From: JAIQGF01 sp051006995
Lineage (GTDB): Bacteria; Acidobacteriota; Terriglobia; Terriglobales; Acidobacteriaceae
DNA length: 64,000 nucleotides
NCBI GenBank assembly: GCA_051006995.1
Contig: JBPCSQ010000029.1
Location: 186,001 to 250,000, forward strand
Reading direction: 5' to 3'
A program made the translations under genes and the position numbers. Below the pieces are notes generated by a model. The model had not been told where the DNA came from, ran no database searches, and saw nothing but the letters and a program-made list of their open reading frames with translations. Positions 44,664-52,926 of the stretch are shown piece after piece (position 1 is the stretch's first letter; each line of letters starts with the position of its first letter).

Positions 44664-45359
44664 TTAGTCCAGCCGGACCAGGAAGGTCTGCTCTTTGGCG
44701 GCGGGGCTGCTCTTGGCCACTTCCTGGGCGCGGCGTTTGTCGTCATCGGCCACGCGCACCCGCACCCACCAGTCGCCGGTCGGGCTGGAAAAGGCCAGCA
44801 CCTTGGCGCTGTGATACCGCCGGGTAAGCCGGTCCTGGATTTTGCGGGCGTCGTGCTCATCGGGGAAGCCGCCCAGTTGCACCGCCCAGCGACCGCCGCT
44901 GCGGATGGAAGCAGGAGACTCCAGCACTTCCACCTTCACCAGCGCCGTGCCCGGACGCCAAACATCCACGGCTTTGGCGGCCGCCATGGACAGATCAATG
45001 ATGCGGTCTTCGACGAACGGCCCGCGGTCGGTGATGCGCACCAGCGCCGAGCTGCCGGTCTTCATGTTGGTGACCCGCACGATGGTGTTCAGCGGCAGCG
45101 TGAGGTGCGCCGCCGTCATGGCGTTCATGTCGTAAGTCTCGCCGTTGGCGGCCTTGCGATTGTGGTAGGGCGCGCCGTACCAGCTCGCCTTGCCCATCTG
45201 CACCAGCAGGGGCTTGGTGTTGGGCGGGATGACGATAGGCTCGGGCCGGGCATCTTCCGGCACGGTGGAAGTCGCCGCAGAAATATCGGGAGGCGGCGGA
45301 ACCTTGGCCTTGGACTGCTTCTTCTCGCCGCAGGCGGTGAGGAGCAGGCAAGCTGCCAA
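44664..45359 (-). CDS. rlpA: RlpA-like septal-ring lytic transglycosylase lipoprotein with SPOR domain
   Basis: The DPBB domain carries GKASWYGAPYHNRKAANGETYDMNAMTAAH and LVRITDRGPFVEDRIIDLS, with family-typical Asp and His. The SPOR domain follows (RWAVQLGGFPDEHDARKIQ). A lipobox (LLLTACGEKK) shows membrane anchoring by Cys lipidation. RlpA cleaves glycan strands lacking stem peptides at the septum. The start is unclear: the only standard start between the upstream stop (45431) and the lipobox is TTG 45359, giving a very short signal peptide. A repeat (45381-45407) covers the usual start region. The frame stays open upstream. Confidence 0.75.
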   Translation of the reverse strand: MAACLLLTACGEKKQSKAKVPPPPDISAATSTVPEDARPEPIVIPPNTKPLLVQMGKASWYGAPYHNRKAANGETYDMNAMTAAHLTLPLNTIVRVTNMKTGSSALVRITDRGPFVEDRIIDLSMAAAKAVDVWRPGTALVKVEVLESPASIRSGGRWAVQLGGFPDEHDARKIQDRLTRRYHSAKVLAFSSPTGDWWVRVRVADDDKRRAQEVAKSSPAAKEQTFLVRLD

Positions 45360-45380
45360 GATCAGCGCGACTGATGAAAG

Positions 45381-45407
45381 CAGGTCCCTCGCTCCGCTCG
45401 AGATGAC
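45381..45407. repeat. Dispersed repeat unit at the rlpA 5' end
   Basis: Read on the minus strand it begins GTCATCTCGAGCGGAGCGAG, a member of the family at 43631, 49353, 49406 and 63842. It lies exactly where the start of rlpA would be expected. Confidence 0.55.
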
Positions 45408-45430
45408 CCCCGAGTGAGATGGCGGCGGCG

Positions 45431-45670
45431 TTACCGTTTGCGCCTCTGCGTGTCGAGGTACTTCGCGAACTTGTCCAGTTCCGTCGCCGCTTTGCGCAGG
45501 CCGCGGCTGGAATGCTCGCGGACCGAGGGAACGACCTCGTCGTTGAGGTAGGCGATCAGCTTGTTGGTTTCGCTTTCCAGGCGGCGGGCCGCCTCGCCCA
45601 TGGCGTGGTCGAGGCGACGTCCCGCACCCTCGAAGGAGGCCGACGAAGACTTGCGTTTCTTGGGTGTCAT
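45431..45670 (-). CDS. Small charged helical protein
   Basis: 79 residues, ATG 45670. Strongly basic start (TPKKRKSSS), then a long amphipathic helix with many Arg, Glu and Lys (EAARRLESETNKLIAYLNDEV). No TM or motif. Same direction as rlpA and directly upstream, so the two may be in one transcript. Family not recognised; coiled-coil or nucleoid-associated types are possible. Confidence 0.65.
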   Translation of the reverse strand: MTPKKRKSSSASFEGAGRRLDHAMGEAARRLESETNKLIAYLNDEVVPSVREHSSRGLRKAATELDKFAKYLDTQRRKR

Positions 45671-45915
45671 GTTGTTGTTCCACGCGCGCGGCGCGGAGCC
45701 AGGCGCAGAAATTATCAGCCGCTCTCATGGCTGGGGTCAACCGGGGGCACCTTGTCCGTTACCAGGGTCTCTGCTGTAAGATGCCGCTGCTTGCGGCGCT
45801 GCCGCCTTACGGGAACCAGCTTCCGATTCCTCGGCTCCTTACACCTAGGCCATACAAACTCTGGCGCAAATCTTTCCTCTTAATTACTGCTTAGTAACTA
45901 AAGGTTTGGGGACGA

Positions 45916-46710
45916 ATGCTCGGACGGATTCCAAGGAATGTAGCGCTCTGGCTGCTGGCGAGTGTATTCGCGGCGGCGCAGGGCGGCCCTCCGCCGCCCA
46001 ACATCCGCAACGATTCAAACTCGCTGCCGAACGCGCCTTCCGCCCAGCGTAACGTTCCTGCCGATCCGCGGCCGCATGTTCAGTCCTGGTGGCTGGTGTC
46101 GTCGGAACGCGCTCCGTACCGGCCGCTGACCAAGCGTGAGAAATTCCAAAGCTTCGTCCATCACGCCTATTCTCCGTACACCTTCGTCGGCGCCGCCTAT
46201 GACGCGACCTACGCGCAGATGGTCGGGGATCCATACGACTACGGTGGGGGAACGCAGGGCTGGGGAAAGCGTTTCGGCGCGGCGGTGGCGGGAACGGAAG
46301 CGCGCAGCTTTTTCGGCACATTCCTCTTTCCCTCCCTGCTGCACCAGGATCCGCGCTATTTCGCGCTGTATCACGGGAGCGTGAAACAGCGCGCGCTGCA
46401 CGCGCTAAAACGGGTGGTGATGGTGCGTGCCGATGACGGCCGCGAAACCTTCAACAGTTCCGGCCTGTTGGGAATCGCCTTCACGGAATCGCTCTCGATC
46501 GCGTGGGCGCCGGAAGGACAGCGCTCCGCCCACACCACCGGCATGCGCATGTTGGGCGCCATGCAAGGCGATGCCGCCGGATACATCCTGCGGGAATTCA
46601 CGCCCGACATCCTGCGCCTGTTCAAACGTCACGCTCCCGAGCGTTTGCGCAAGATCGAGGAGCGCATGCCAGCCCAGATCACCGGCGACTCCGCCGCAAG
46701 TCAGGAGTGA
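45916..46710 (+). CDS. Secreted protein of unknown function with LPNAPS segment
   Basis: 264 residues, ATG start. Signal peptide to about residue 22 (VALWLLASVFAAAQG). Directly after it, NSLPNAPSAQ is a segment common in secreted acidobacterial proteins, followed by PHVQSWWLVSSERAPYRPLTKREKF. A middle with aromatic-rich FFGTFLFPSLLHQDPRYFALYHG suggests a membrane-associated or outer-membrane protein; four short hydrophobic stretches are seen, too short for certain helices. No enzymatic motif is visible. It is transcribed alone between RlpA-side genes and the first radical SAM gene. Confidence 0.75.
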   Translation: MLGRIPRNVALWLLASVFAAAQGGPPPPNIRNDSNSLPNAPSAQRNVPADPRPHVQSWWLVSSERAPYRPLTKREKFQSFVHHAYSPYTFVGAAYDATYAQMVGDPYDYGGGTQGWGKRFGAAVAGTEARSFFGTFLFPSLLHQDPRYFALYHGSVKQRALHALKRVVMVRADDGRETFNSSGLLGIAFTESLSIAWAPEGQRSAHTTGMRMLGAMQGDAAGYILREFTPDILRLFKRHAPERLRKIEERMPAQITGDSAASQE

Positions 46711-47123
46711 GTTTCTAGTTGTTGGTTGCTAGTTGCCAGTTCCACAAGCAACTGGCGACCCACAACGGCTTCCAGAGCCCTCACCAGCAACTCAGCACAG
46801 CTCGCAGGCAACGGACTTGCGGCGGCGGTCCTCCAACCCAGCAGAGGCCCAGAAAAGCTTCAATTCTCCTTGTTTTCAAGGGGTTAGCTGCTGAATGGTG
46901 GACCCCGTTCAATGCACATGCACGCCACTGAGCAGCCAAATCGTTCCTTTTCATGATTTTCGGGTACGAGAATACCAGTGCCCTATTTACTATCGCCACC
47001 GTGGGGAAAGCTGCGCCGCCCGGGGTATGCGGCGCGTAACTCTGAGTCTTTGCAGCGAACTACAGCGGGATTCATCTTCTAATTCCTGGGACCCGGTTGT
47101 GGCAGCGCGAAGGGGTGAGAACA
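46711..47123. other. Intergenic, 413 nt
   Basis: Upstream of the first radical SAM gene. A degenerate GTTGCTAGTTGCCAGTT word array (about 46714-46741) is followed by its approximate inverse (CAACTGGCGAC). No ORF with a ribosome binding site and no RNA gene was recognised. A promoter for the radical SAM gene should lie here but I cannot place it. Confidence 0.4.
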
Positions 47124-49262
47124 ATGCCGAAGCCGATCAAGTTTGTCGAATTGGGGCTAGTGTATTCAGCCAGGGCGGCGTGGAGGGTGTTCGAGTTCGC
47201 CAACCGCTTTAATCAGAAGCCCTCGTTTACGCCCAAGTGGTCCGACAAACCTCTGCTGAAGTCCTACCAAAAAGAGAAGCCGCCGCTGGGCTGGCCGCGC
47301 ACCACGGACTCACTGTGCCCGCGCTGCGTGCCGGAAATCCGCCAGCAGATCCTGGACGGCAAGCTGCCGCACGAAATTCTTCTGAACGAGCGCGTGGGGG
47401 AAATCAAAGCGCAGATCATCGAGCGCGACGGCAAGATCCTGATGGTGAAGGACTGCCCCATCCACGGACATTTCGAAGACGTGATGTCGATTGATTCGGC
47501 GATGTTCAAGCACATCGAAGACGTCTTCCCCGGGCGCGACGTTCGCGCACACAACGACGAGAAGCTGCACCACCACGGCTCCTCCACGGTGAAGTGGGGG
47601 CGCGGCGCGGTTCTGACCGTGGACCTGACCAACCGCTGCAACATGATGTGCGATCCCTGCTTCATGGACGCCAACCAGGTTGGTTTCGTTCACGAGCTTA
47701 CCTGGGACGAGATCAAGACGGTCCTGGACAACGCCATCTCGATCAAGCCGAGGCGGCAAATGTCAGTGCAGTTCTCCGGCGGCGAGCCAACGCTGTCGCC
47801 TTACTTCCTGGATGCTGTCCGTTACTCGCGTAAGGTCGGCTACAACTCGGTGCAGGCGGCCACCAACGGAATCGAGTTCGCCAAGAGCAAGGAATTCTGC
47901 AAACAGGCCGCCGAAGCCGGTCTGCGCTATGCCTACCTGCAATTTGACGGGATCGGCAATGCCGCCAACGCGCACCGCAAGGTCGGTAATCTGTTCGACG
48001 TGAAGCTGAAGGCGATCGAGAACCTGTACGAATCCGGCGTGGATGTGGTGCCGGTGGTCACCATCGTGAACGGCATCAATAACGAGCAGGTGGGACGGCT
48101 GGTGAAGTTCGCGCTCGACAATCCCAAGGTCATCTCGTTCGTCTCATTCCAGCCGGTTTCGTTTACCGGGCGCGACGAAGCCATCACCGACGAACGCCGG
48201 CAGGCGCAGCGCTACACGCTGTCGCACCTGGCGCATGACGTGAAGGGCATGACCGGGCTGGGCGAGCCGACGCGCGACTGGTTCCCGCTGTCGTTCATGG
48301 CTACCTTTTCCGATTTTGCCGACCACGTGCACGGGCCTACGGCGGAGTGGGGCCAGCTCAGTTGCGGCTGCCACCCGAATTGCGGCGTCGGCATGGGCAT
48401 CATGGTGGACAAGGAAACCAACGAAGGCGCGCCCATCACCGCATTTCTGCACGCCGACCAGTTGGCGAAGGACGTCGCCAAGATCACCGACGGCGGCCAC
48501 GGAAAGAAGTGGTCGTCGCTGGGCATGGCTCTGGCCGTGCTCCGCAACTACAACCCTTTCAAGACGACGAAGCACTTCACCATCTTCGACCTATTGATGA
48601 AATTCGATAAGGGCTTTGGCCTGTCGAAGAAGGCGCAGAGCGGGGCATACGGTAAGGTGACCAGCGACCGCAGCCTGGAAGACGTCGAGAAGCGCCGCAA
48701 GGACCGGTGGAACATCCTGTTCATCGCCGGCATGTGGTTCCAGGACCTGTTCAACTACGATTTCCGCCGCACCGAGCAGTGCATCATTCCGTACGCGACG
48801 CAGGAAGGCGAGATCAGCTTCTGCGCGTATAACACCGGCATCGGCTGGCGCAACATTATCGAGAAGATGCACATGACGGCCACGCTCACCAAGTGGTACG
48901 AGGAGCATGGGCGCCACGAAATCTTTGCCGGCGGCAAGAAAGTCGCGATCAGCGACGGCGTGCAACTGAAGGCGCTGCAACTCAACCGCGACCTGGTGAC
49001 GGAGGAGGAGCAGCACGATCTCGACCGGTTGGGGATCGCCAAGAATGCGCGCGAAGAAAAAATTCGCGCCCGCGACGCTCGGCAGAAGAACGATCCGGCG
49101 TACAACGAGAAAATGGCGAAGCTCTATCGCGAGGTGGTGCTGAAGGAGAAGCAGCCCGAAGGTTTCATTCCCATCACCACCCTGGTGCAGCCGGCCAACG
49201 GCAATGGCAACGGTAAAAGAGCGACGCACCACGAAGAGACCGAGGCCGTGCTCGGCGACTAG
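47124..49262 (+). CDS. Radical SAM protein, Tes/Mss-like (membrane-spanning lipid synthase related)
   Basis: 712 residues from ATG 47124 with GGGGTGAG upstream. An N-terminal CxxC (SLCPRC, Cys65/Cys68) and DCPIHGHFEDV precede the radical SAM core CNMMCDPC (Cys172, 176, 179, C-x3-C-x2-C). The partial barrel has FSGGEPTLSPYF. C-terminal cysteines (SCGCHPNCGVGMG, FCAYNTGIGWRNI) probably bind auxiliary clusters. The layout resembles MJ0619-type Tes and bacterial Mss proteins, which join lipid tails. It lacks the CxxxCxxC just before the core that its paralogue at 52927 has, and it has a longer C-terminal tail. Role in lipid or other C-C coupling is inference. Confidence 0.8.
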   Translation: MPKPIKFVELGLVYSARAAWRVFEFANRFNQKPSFTPKWSDKPLLKSYQKEKPPLGWPRTTDSLCPRCVPEIRQQILDGKLPHEILLNERVGEIKAQIIERDGKILMVKDCPIHGHFEDVMSIDSAMFKHIEDVFPGRDVRAHNDEKLHHHGSSTVKWGRGAVLTVDLTNRCNMMCDPCFMDANQVGFVHELTWDEIKTVLDNAISIKPRRQMSVQFSGGEPTLSPYFLDAVRYSRKVGYNSVQAATNGIEFAKSKEFCKQAAEAGLRYAYLQFDGIGNAANAHRKVGNLFDVKLKAIENLYESGVDVVPVVTIVNGINNEQVGRLVKFALDNPKVISFVSFQPVSFTGRDEAITDERRQAQRYTLSHLAHDVKGMTGLGEPTRDWFPLSFMATFSDFADHVHGPTAEWGQLSCGCHPNCGVGMGIMVDKETNEGAPITAFLHADQLAKDVAKITDGGHGKKWSSLGMALAVLRNYNPFKTTKHFTIFDLLMKFDKGFGLSKKAQSGAYGKVTSDRSLEDVEKRRKDRWNILFIAGMWFQDLFNYDFRRTEQCIIPYATQEGEISFCAYNTGIGWRNIIEKMHMTATLTKWYEEHGRHEIFAGGKKVAISDGVQLKALQLNRDLVTEEEQHDLDRLGIAKNAREEKIRARDARQKNDPAYNEKMAKLYREVVLKEKQPEGFIPITTLVQPANGNGNGKRATHHEETEAVLGD

Positions 49263-49280
49263 ATTTTGCTTCCTCCGCTT

Positions 49281-49310
49281 AAAGGCCACCGGAAAACGGT
49301 GGCCTTTTTT
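49281..49310 (+). terminator. Intrinsic terminator of the first radical SAM gene
   Basis: AAAGGCCACCG pairs with CGGTGGCCTTT around GAAAA, ending in TTTTTT, about 20 nt after the stop codon. Confidence 0.88.
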
Positions 49311-49352
49311 GTTTATCGCGCGGTGTCACGGCATCAGCGATCGGAGTCTTTC

Positions 49353-49425
49353 CGAGCGGAGCGAGGAATCTGCTTTCATCACCACCAGGCAGGTGATGAC
49401 CACGACAGATCCCTCGCTGCGCTCG
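49353..49425. repeat. Inverted pair of the dispersed repeat
   Basis: CGAGCGGAGCGAGGAATCTG (49353-49372) matches, inverted, 49406-49425 at 18 of 20 positions. The pair lies between two convergent genes and belongs to the family noted at 43631. Confidence 0.65.
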
Positions 49426-49437
49426 GGATGACTCGCG

Positions 49438-52400
49438 TTAGTTTTGAGGTTTGGCACCGATGGAAACGCGAAGCAAGTGTTCCAGCTTCGCCCGCAGCTC
49501 GCGCCAGGCTTCCTGAGACTGTTGGGTAGGCGCGGCATCGGCGGTATCCAGAACATCGAGCAGCGTCGCCAGGTGACTCACCGTCTTGCTCAGCGGATCG
49601 GTATCGGTGGAGGCCTGCGCTTGCGCCGGAGGAGGAACTTTTCCCTGCCGCTGCAAGACTGCGTATGCCTGCCGCATGGCGGCACTGATCTGCAATTCCA
49701 GGTCAACCTGCTTCTGTAAATCGGCGGCGCTGACTTTCAGTCGCGGATCGAGCTTCACGGTCAGCGGTTGGGTGAGCACCTTCCCGTCCACGTCTAATCT
49801 CACCTGATACTCGCCGGGCAGCGCCAGCGGGCCGCGCGGCAGTCCGACCAGCGGTACACCCCACACCGCCGACAGGTCATAGCTGTGGCGCAGCACTGGC
49901 GGCGCAGGATAACGCAGGTCCCAGACAAAGCGGTGCTCACCCGCGGTGGTTTGCAAGACGGGCGGCTCGCCGAACCATGAACGCGGGAAGGCGACGGTTT
50001 CCGCGGGCGCCGGTGGATCGCTGGAAGAGAACTTGCGGACCGCCTTTCCGCTGCTGTCCAGGATCTCGAGCGTGACTTGCTTCGCGGCCTGCGCAAGGTA
50101 GTAGTCAATGATGGCGCCCGCCGGCGGGTTCTGTCCCATCGGCGTCTCCGGAGGCAACGGCGTATCGCGGGCAACATCGCTGCGCACGCGCATCGCGGGC
50201 TGCGGCACGAACAAATGCGTTCCTTCGTTCTTCAGCGCCGGTGTGATCTGCCGCAATGGCGTGAGGTCGTCCAGAATCCAGAAGGAGCGGCCGTGGGTGG
50301 CGATCACCAGGTCGTCGTCGTGCACTACCAGGTCGTGCACCGGCGCGACCGGCAGGTTCAGTTGGAGCGATTGCCAGTGGTCGCCGTCGTCGAAGGAGAC
50401 GTACACGCCGAGTTCCGTGCCGGCATAGAGGAGGCCCTTGCGCTTGGGGTCCTCGCGCACGGCGCGGACGAACGGACCAATAGCCTTACTACGAGGGTCG
50501 CGACCAACATACACAACCGTTCGCTTTTCGATATCGGATAAGACAATCTCTCTCGGCAGGCCAGACGTAATTCCTCGCCATGATTCACCGAAGTCGCCGG
50601 TACGGTAAATATATGGAGAATTGTCATCGAGGCGGTGGCGGTCAATGGCAACGTACGCTATGCCAGCGCCGAACCGCGATGCCTCGATTATGCTGATTTT
50701 GCTCCATGCCGGGACCAGCGACGACGTTGAACTGTGAGGCAGCGCGATGCTTCTCGCACCCGGCAGCGCCTGGTCGTCCAACCACTCGCTTGAGGAGACG
50801 CCTACACTTCGCCATGTCTTGCCGCCATCGCGCGTCAGCCAAATCTTCCCGTTGTCGGTTCCCGCCCAAATCACGTTTGCGTCCAGCGGCGACGGCGCGA
50901 TGGTGTACACCACGCCATAGCAGCGGGACTCGGCGTTCTGAACGGTCACTGGTTCGTTCTTCGCGCTCAAGGGCGAGCGCACTCCAGCGTTTGTGCCTGT
51001 TGGCGAGCGCGCTGTTTCACAACCGGTCAGATCGGGGCTGATCTCCTGCCAGGAATTCCCGCGGTCGGTGGAGCGCAGCACGTACTGCGAGCCGAAATAA
51101 ATCGTGTGCGAATCCTGCGGCGAGAAGACCAGCGGCGAGGTCCAGGTAAAGCGCAGTTTCTTGGCGGTGATCGGAGTGTCCCAGTCCTCGACCGCAGTGG
51201 GCGAAATGTCCAGCGACTGCCCGGTGATCTTGTCGAAGCGGTAGAGCCGCCCGTAGGTGCTGCCGCCATACACGGTGCTCGGGTCCACCGGGTCGGGCAC
51301 GATGTAGCCCGACTCGCCCGCGCCGACAGAAAACCAGTTGCGATAGGTGATGGCGCCGTAGTCGGAGCGGCTGGCGGTGGCCACCGTGCCGCTGTCCTGC
51401 TGCGCGCCGTAAACGTAGTACGGAAACTGATTGTCGGTGGCGACGTGGTAGAACTGCGCCGTCGGCTGGTTGAACCACGACGACCAACTCGCGCCGCCAT
51501 CCATGCTGACCTGGGTTCCCTGATCGCTGGCGACAATCATCTGGCGCGGATTGTCGGGATCAATCCAAAGAAAGTGGTAATCGTCGCCGCCGGGTGCGCC
51601 CTTCAGAACATTGAATGTCTTGCCGCCATCTACGGATTTGTACAGCGAGACGTTCGGCACATACACGATCTCGCAATTCTTCGGGTCGGTTGTGACTTCG
51701 CCGAAGTACCACTGGCGGCCATAAGTCCGCTTGTCGGCGCTGACCTGCCGCCACGTGCCACCACGATCGTCGCTGCGATAGAGACCGCCTTGCTTACCGT
51801 CGAGCGTATCGAGCAGCACGTACACGGTGGCGGCGCAGGTGGCAATCCCGGCGCGGCCCCATTCGGCGGTTGGCAAGCCATTCCCGGTGATTTGTTTCCA
51901 GGTGTCGCCATCGTCGGTGGATTTGTACAGTCCGGCGCCCGGACCCTGGATGGGTGGGTAGGCGCTCCACGGCGGCCGGTGCGCGTTCCACAAGGTGGCG
52001 TACACGACGCGGGAATCGGCGGGATCGAACGCCAGGTCAATTCCGCCGGTGTTCTCGTCTTTGTAGAGGACCTTCTTCCAGGTCTTGCCGCCGTCGGTGG
52101 AGCGGAACACGCCGCGTTCAGGGTTGGGACCGTAAGCGTGGCCGAGCGCCGCGACGAAGACGACGTTGGCATTCTTCGGATCCACCAGCACGCGGCCGAC
52201 ATGCCGCGTGTCCTCCAATCCGATGTGCTGCCATGTCTTCCCTGCGTCGGTGGACTTGTAGACGCCGTTGCCGAAGCTGACGTCGGAGCGGATCGAGGCC
52301 TCACCGGTGCCGGCGTAAATCAGGTTTTCATCCGAGGGCGCGACGGCCAGCGACCCAATCGAGGCAATGGGCTGCGAATCGAAAATCGGGGTCCAGGTCT

Positions 52401-52638
52401 GCCCGCCATTGGTGGTCTTCCATACGCCGCCGGCGACGGCGCCGAAGTAGTAAAGGTCGGCGCGTCCGCGCACCCCGCTGGCCGCGACGGCGCGCCCGCC
52501 GCGGAAGGGGCCAATCATCCGCCAGCGCATGCCGGAGTAGAGATCAGGAGTAATCTCCTGACCGGTGCTGGAGATGGGCGCGACAACGGCAATAAGCAAC
52601 AGAACCGCGCAGGAGAGGACAAACTTGCGGAGCTGCAT
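49438..52638 (-). CDS. Large secreted BNR/sortilin-like beta-propeller protein
   Basis: 1066 residues, ATG 52638. Signal peptide (KFVLSCAVLLLIAVVAPIS), then repeated propeller blades with Asp-box-like SxDxGxTW units: KTTNGGQTWTPIF, KSTDAGKTWQHIG, RSTDGGKTWKKVL, KSTDDGDTWKQIT. These continue to about residue 760. A C-terminal region of about 250 residues is beta-rich, then helical. The family is known as VPS10/sortilin-like glycosyl-hydrolase-type proteins in Acidobacteriota. Possible roles are glycan binding or turnover; the catalytic residues cannot be seen. It is convergent with the first radical SAM gene and divergent from the second. Confidence 0.88.
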   Translation of the reverse strand: MQLRKFVLSCAVLLLIAVVAPISSTGQEITPDLYSGMRWRMIGPFRGGRAVAASGVRGRADLYYFGAVAGGVWKTTNGGQTWTPIFDSQPIASIGSLAVAPSDENLIYAGTGEASIRSDVSFGNGVYKSTDAGKTWQHIGLEDTRHVGRVLVDPKNANVVFVAALGHAYGPNPERGVFRSTDGGKTWKKVLYKDENTGGIDLAFDPADSRVVYATLWNAHRPPWSAYPPIQGPGAGLYKSTDDGDTWKQITGNGLPTAEWGRAGIATCAATVYVLLDTLDGKQGGLYRSDDRGGTWRQVSADKRTYGRQWYFGEVTTDPKNCEIVYVPNVSLYKSVDGGKTFNVLKGAPGGDDYHFLWIDPDNPRQMIVASDQGTQVSMDGGASWSSWFNQPTAQFYHVATDNQFPYYVYGAQQDSGTVATASRSDYGAITYRNWFSVGAGESGYIVPDPVDPSTVYGGSTYGRLYRFDKITGQSLDISPTAVEDWDTPITAKKLRFTWTSPLVFSPQDSHTIYFGSQYVLRSTDRGNSWQEISPDLTGCETARSPTGTNAGVRSPLSAKNEPVTVQNAESRCYGVVYTIAPSPLDANVIWAGTDNGKIWLTRDGGKTWRSVGVSSSEWLDDQALPGARSIALPHSSTSSLVPAWSKISIIEASRFGAGIAYVAIDRHRLDDNSPYIYRTGDFGESWRGITSGLPREIVLSDIEKRTVVYVGRDPRSKAIGPFVRAVREDPKRKGLLYAGTELGVYVSFDDGDHWQSLQLNLPVAPVHDLVVHDDDLVIATHGRSFWILDDLTPLRQITPALKNEGTHLFVPQPAMRVRSDVARDTPLPPETPMGQNPPAGAIIDYYLAQAAKQVTLEILDSSGKAVRKFSSSDPPAPAETVAFPRSWFGEPPVLQTTAGEHRFVWDLRYPAPPVLRHSYDLSAVWGVPLVGLPRGPLALPGEYQVRLDVDGKVLTQPLTVKLDPRLKVSAADLQKQVDLELQISAAMRQAYAVLQRQGKVPPPAQAQASTDTDPLSKTVSHLATLLDVLDTADAAPTQQSQEAWRELRAKLEHLLRVSIGAKPQN

Positions 52639-52926
52639 AGGTCGGCCTCAGAAGTATAAACAATGGCTGAAGCTGAGGAACGGAAAGCCGATCGCTGATG
52701 GCCGACAGTTTCCTTGTGACCCACCTCACATTGATCCGTGACAAACCTGCCCGCCCTGCCGAATCCCGGCGCTGAACCGCTGCCGGGTGCAGCGAACGGC
52801 GCAGCCGCGCATTGGAGCGCTTTTGGAATTTGCCCCCGCCAGGGGTTCTAATCGGACAGTCAGCGGAACTGCGCGGGCTTGCGTCCGTTTGCGCCGAGGA
52901 CTACCCGATCGAGGAGGACTGTTCTT
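52639..52926. other. Divergent intergenic region, 288 nt
   Basis: Between the BNR protein start and the second radical SAM start. No clear promoter pair; a GAGGAGGA site at the right end belongs to the radical SAM gene. Confidence 0.3.

Noticed and set aside
44664..45740. A 358-residue version of RlpA
   Set aside because: The added N-terminus is a shadow of the small charged protein gene in another frame and of the dispersed repeat; no ribosome binding site fits.
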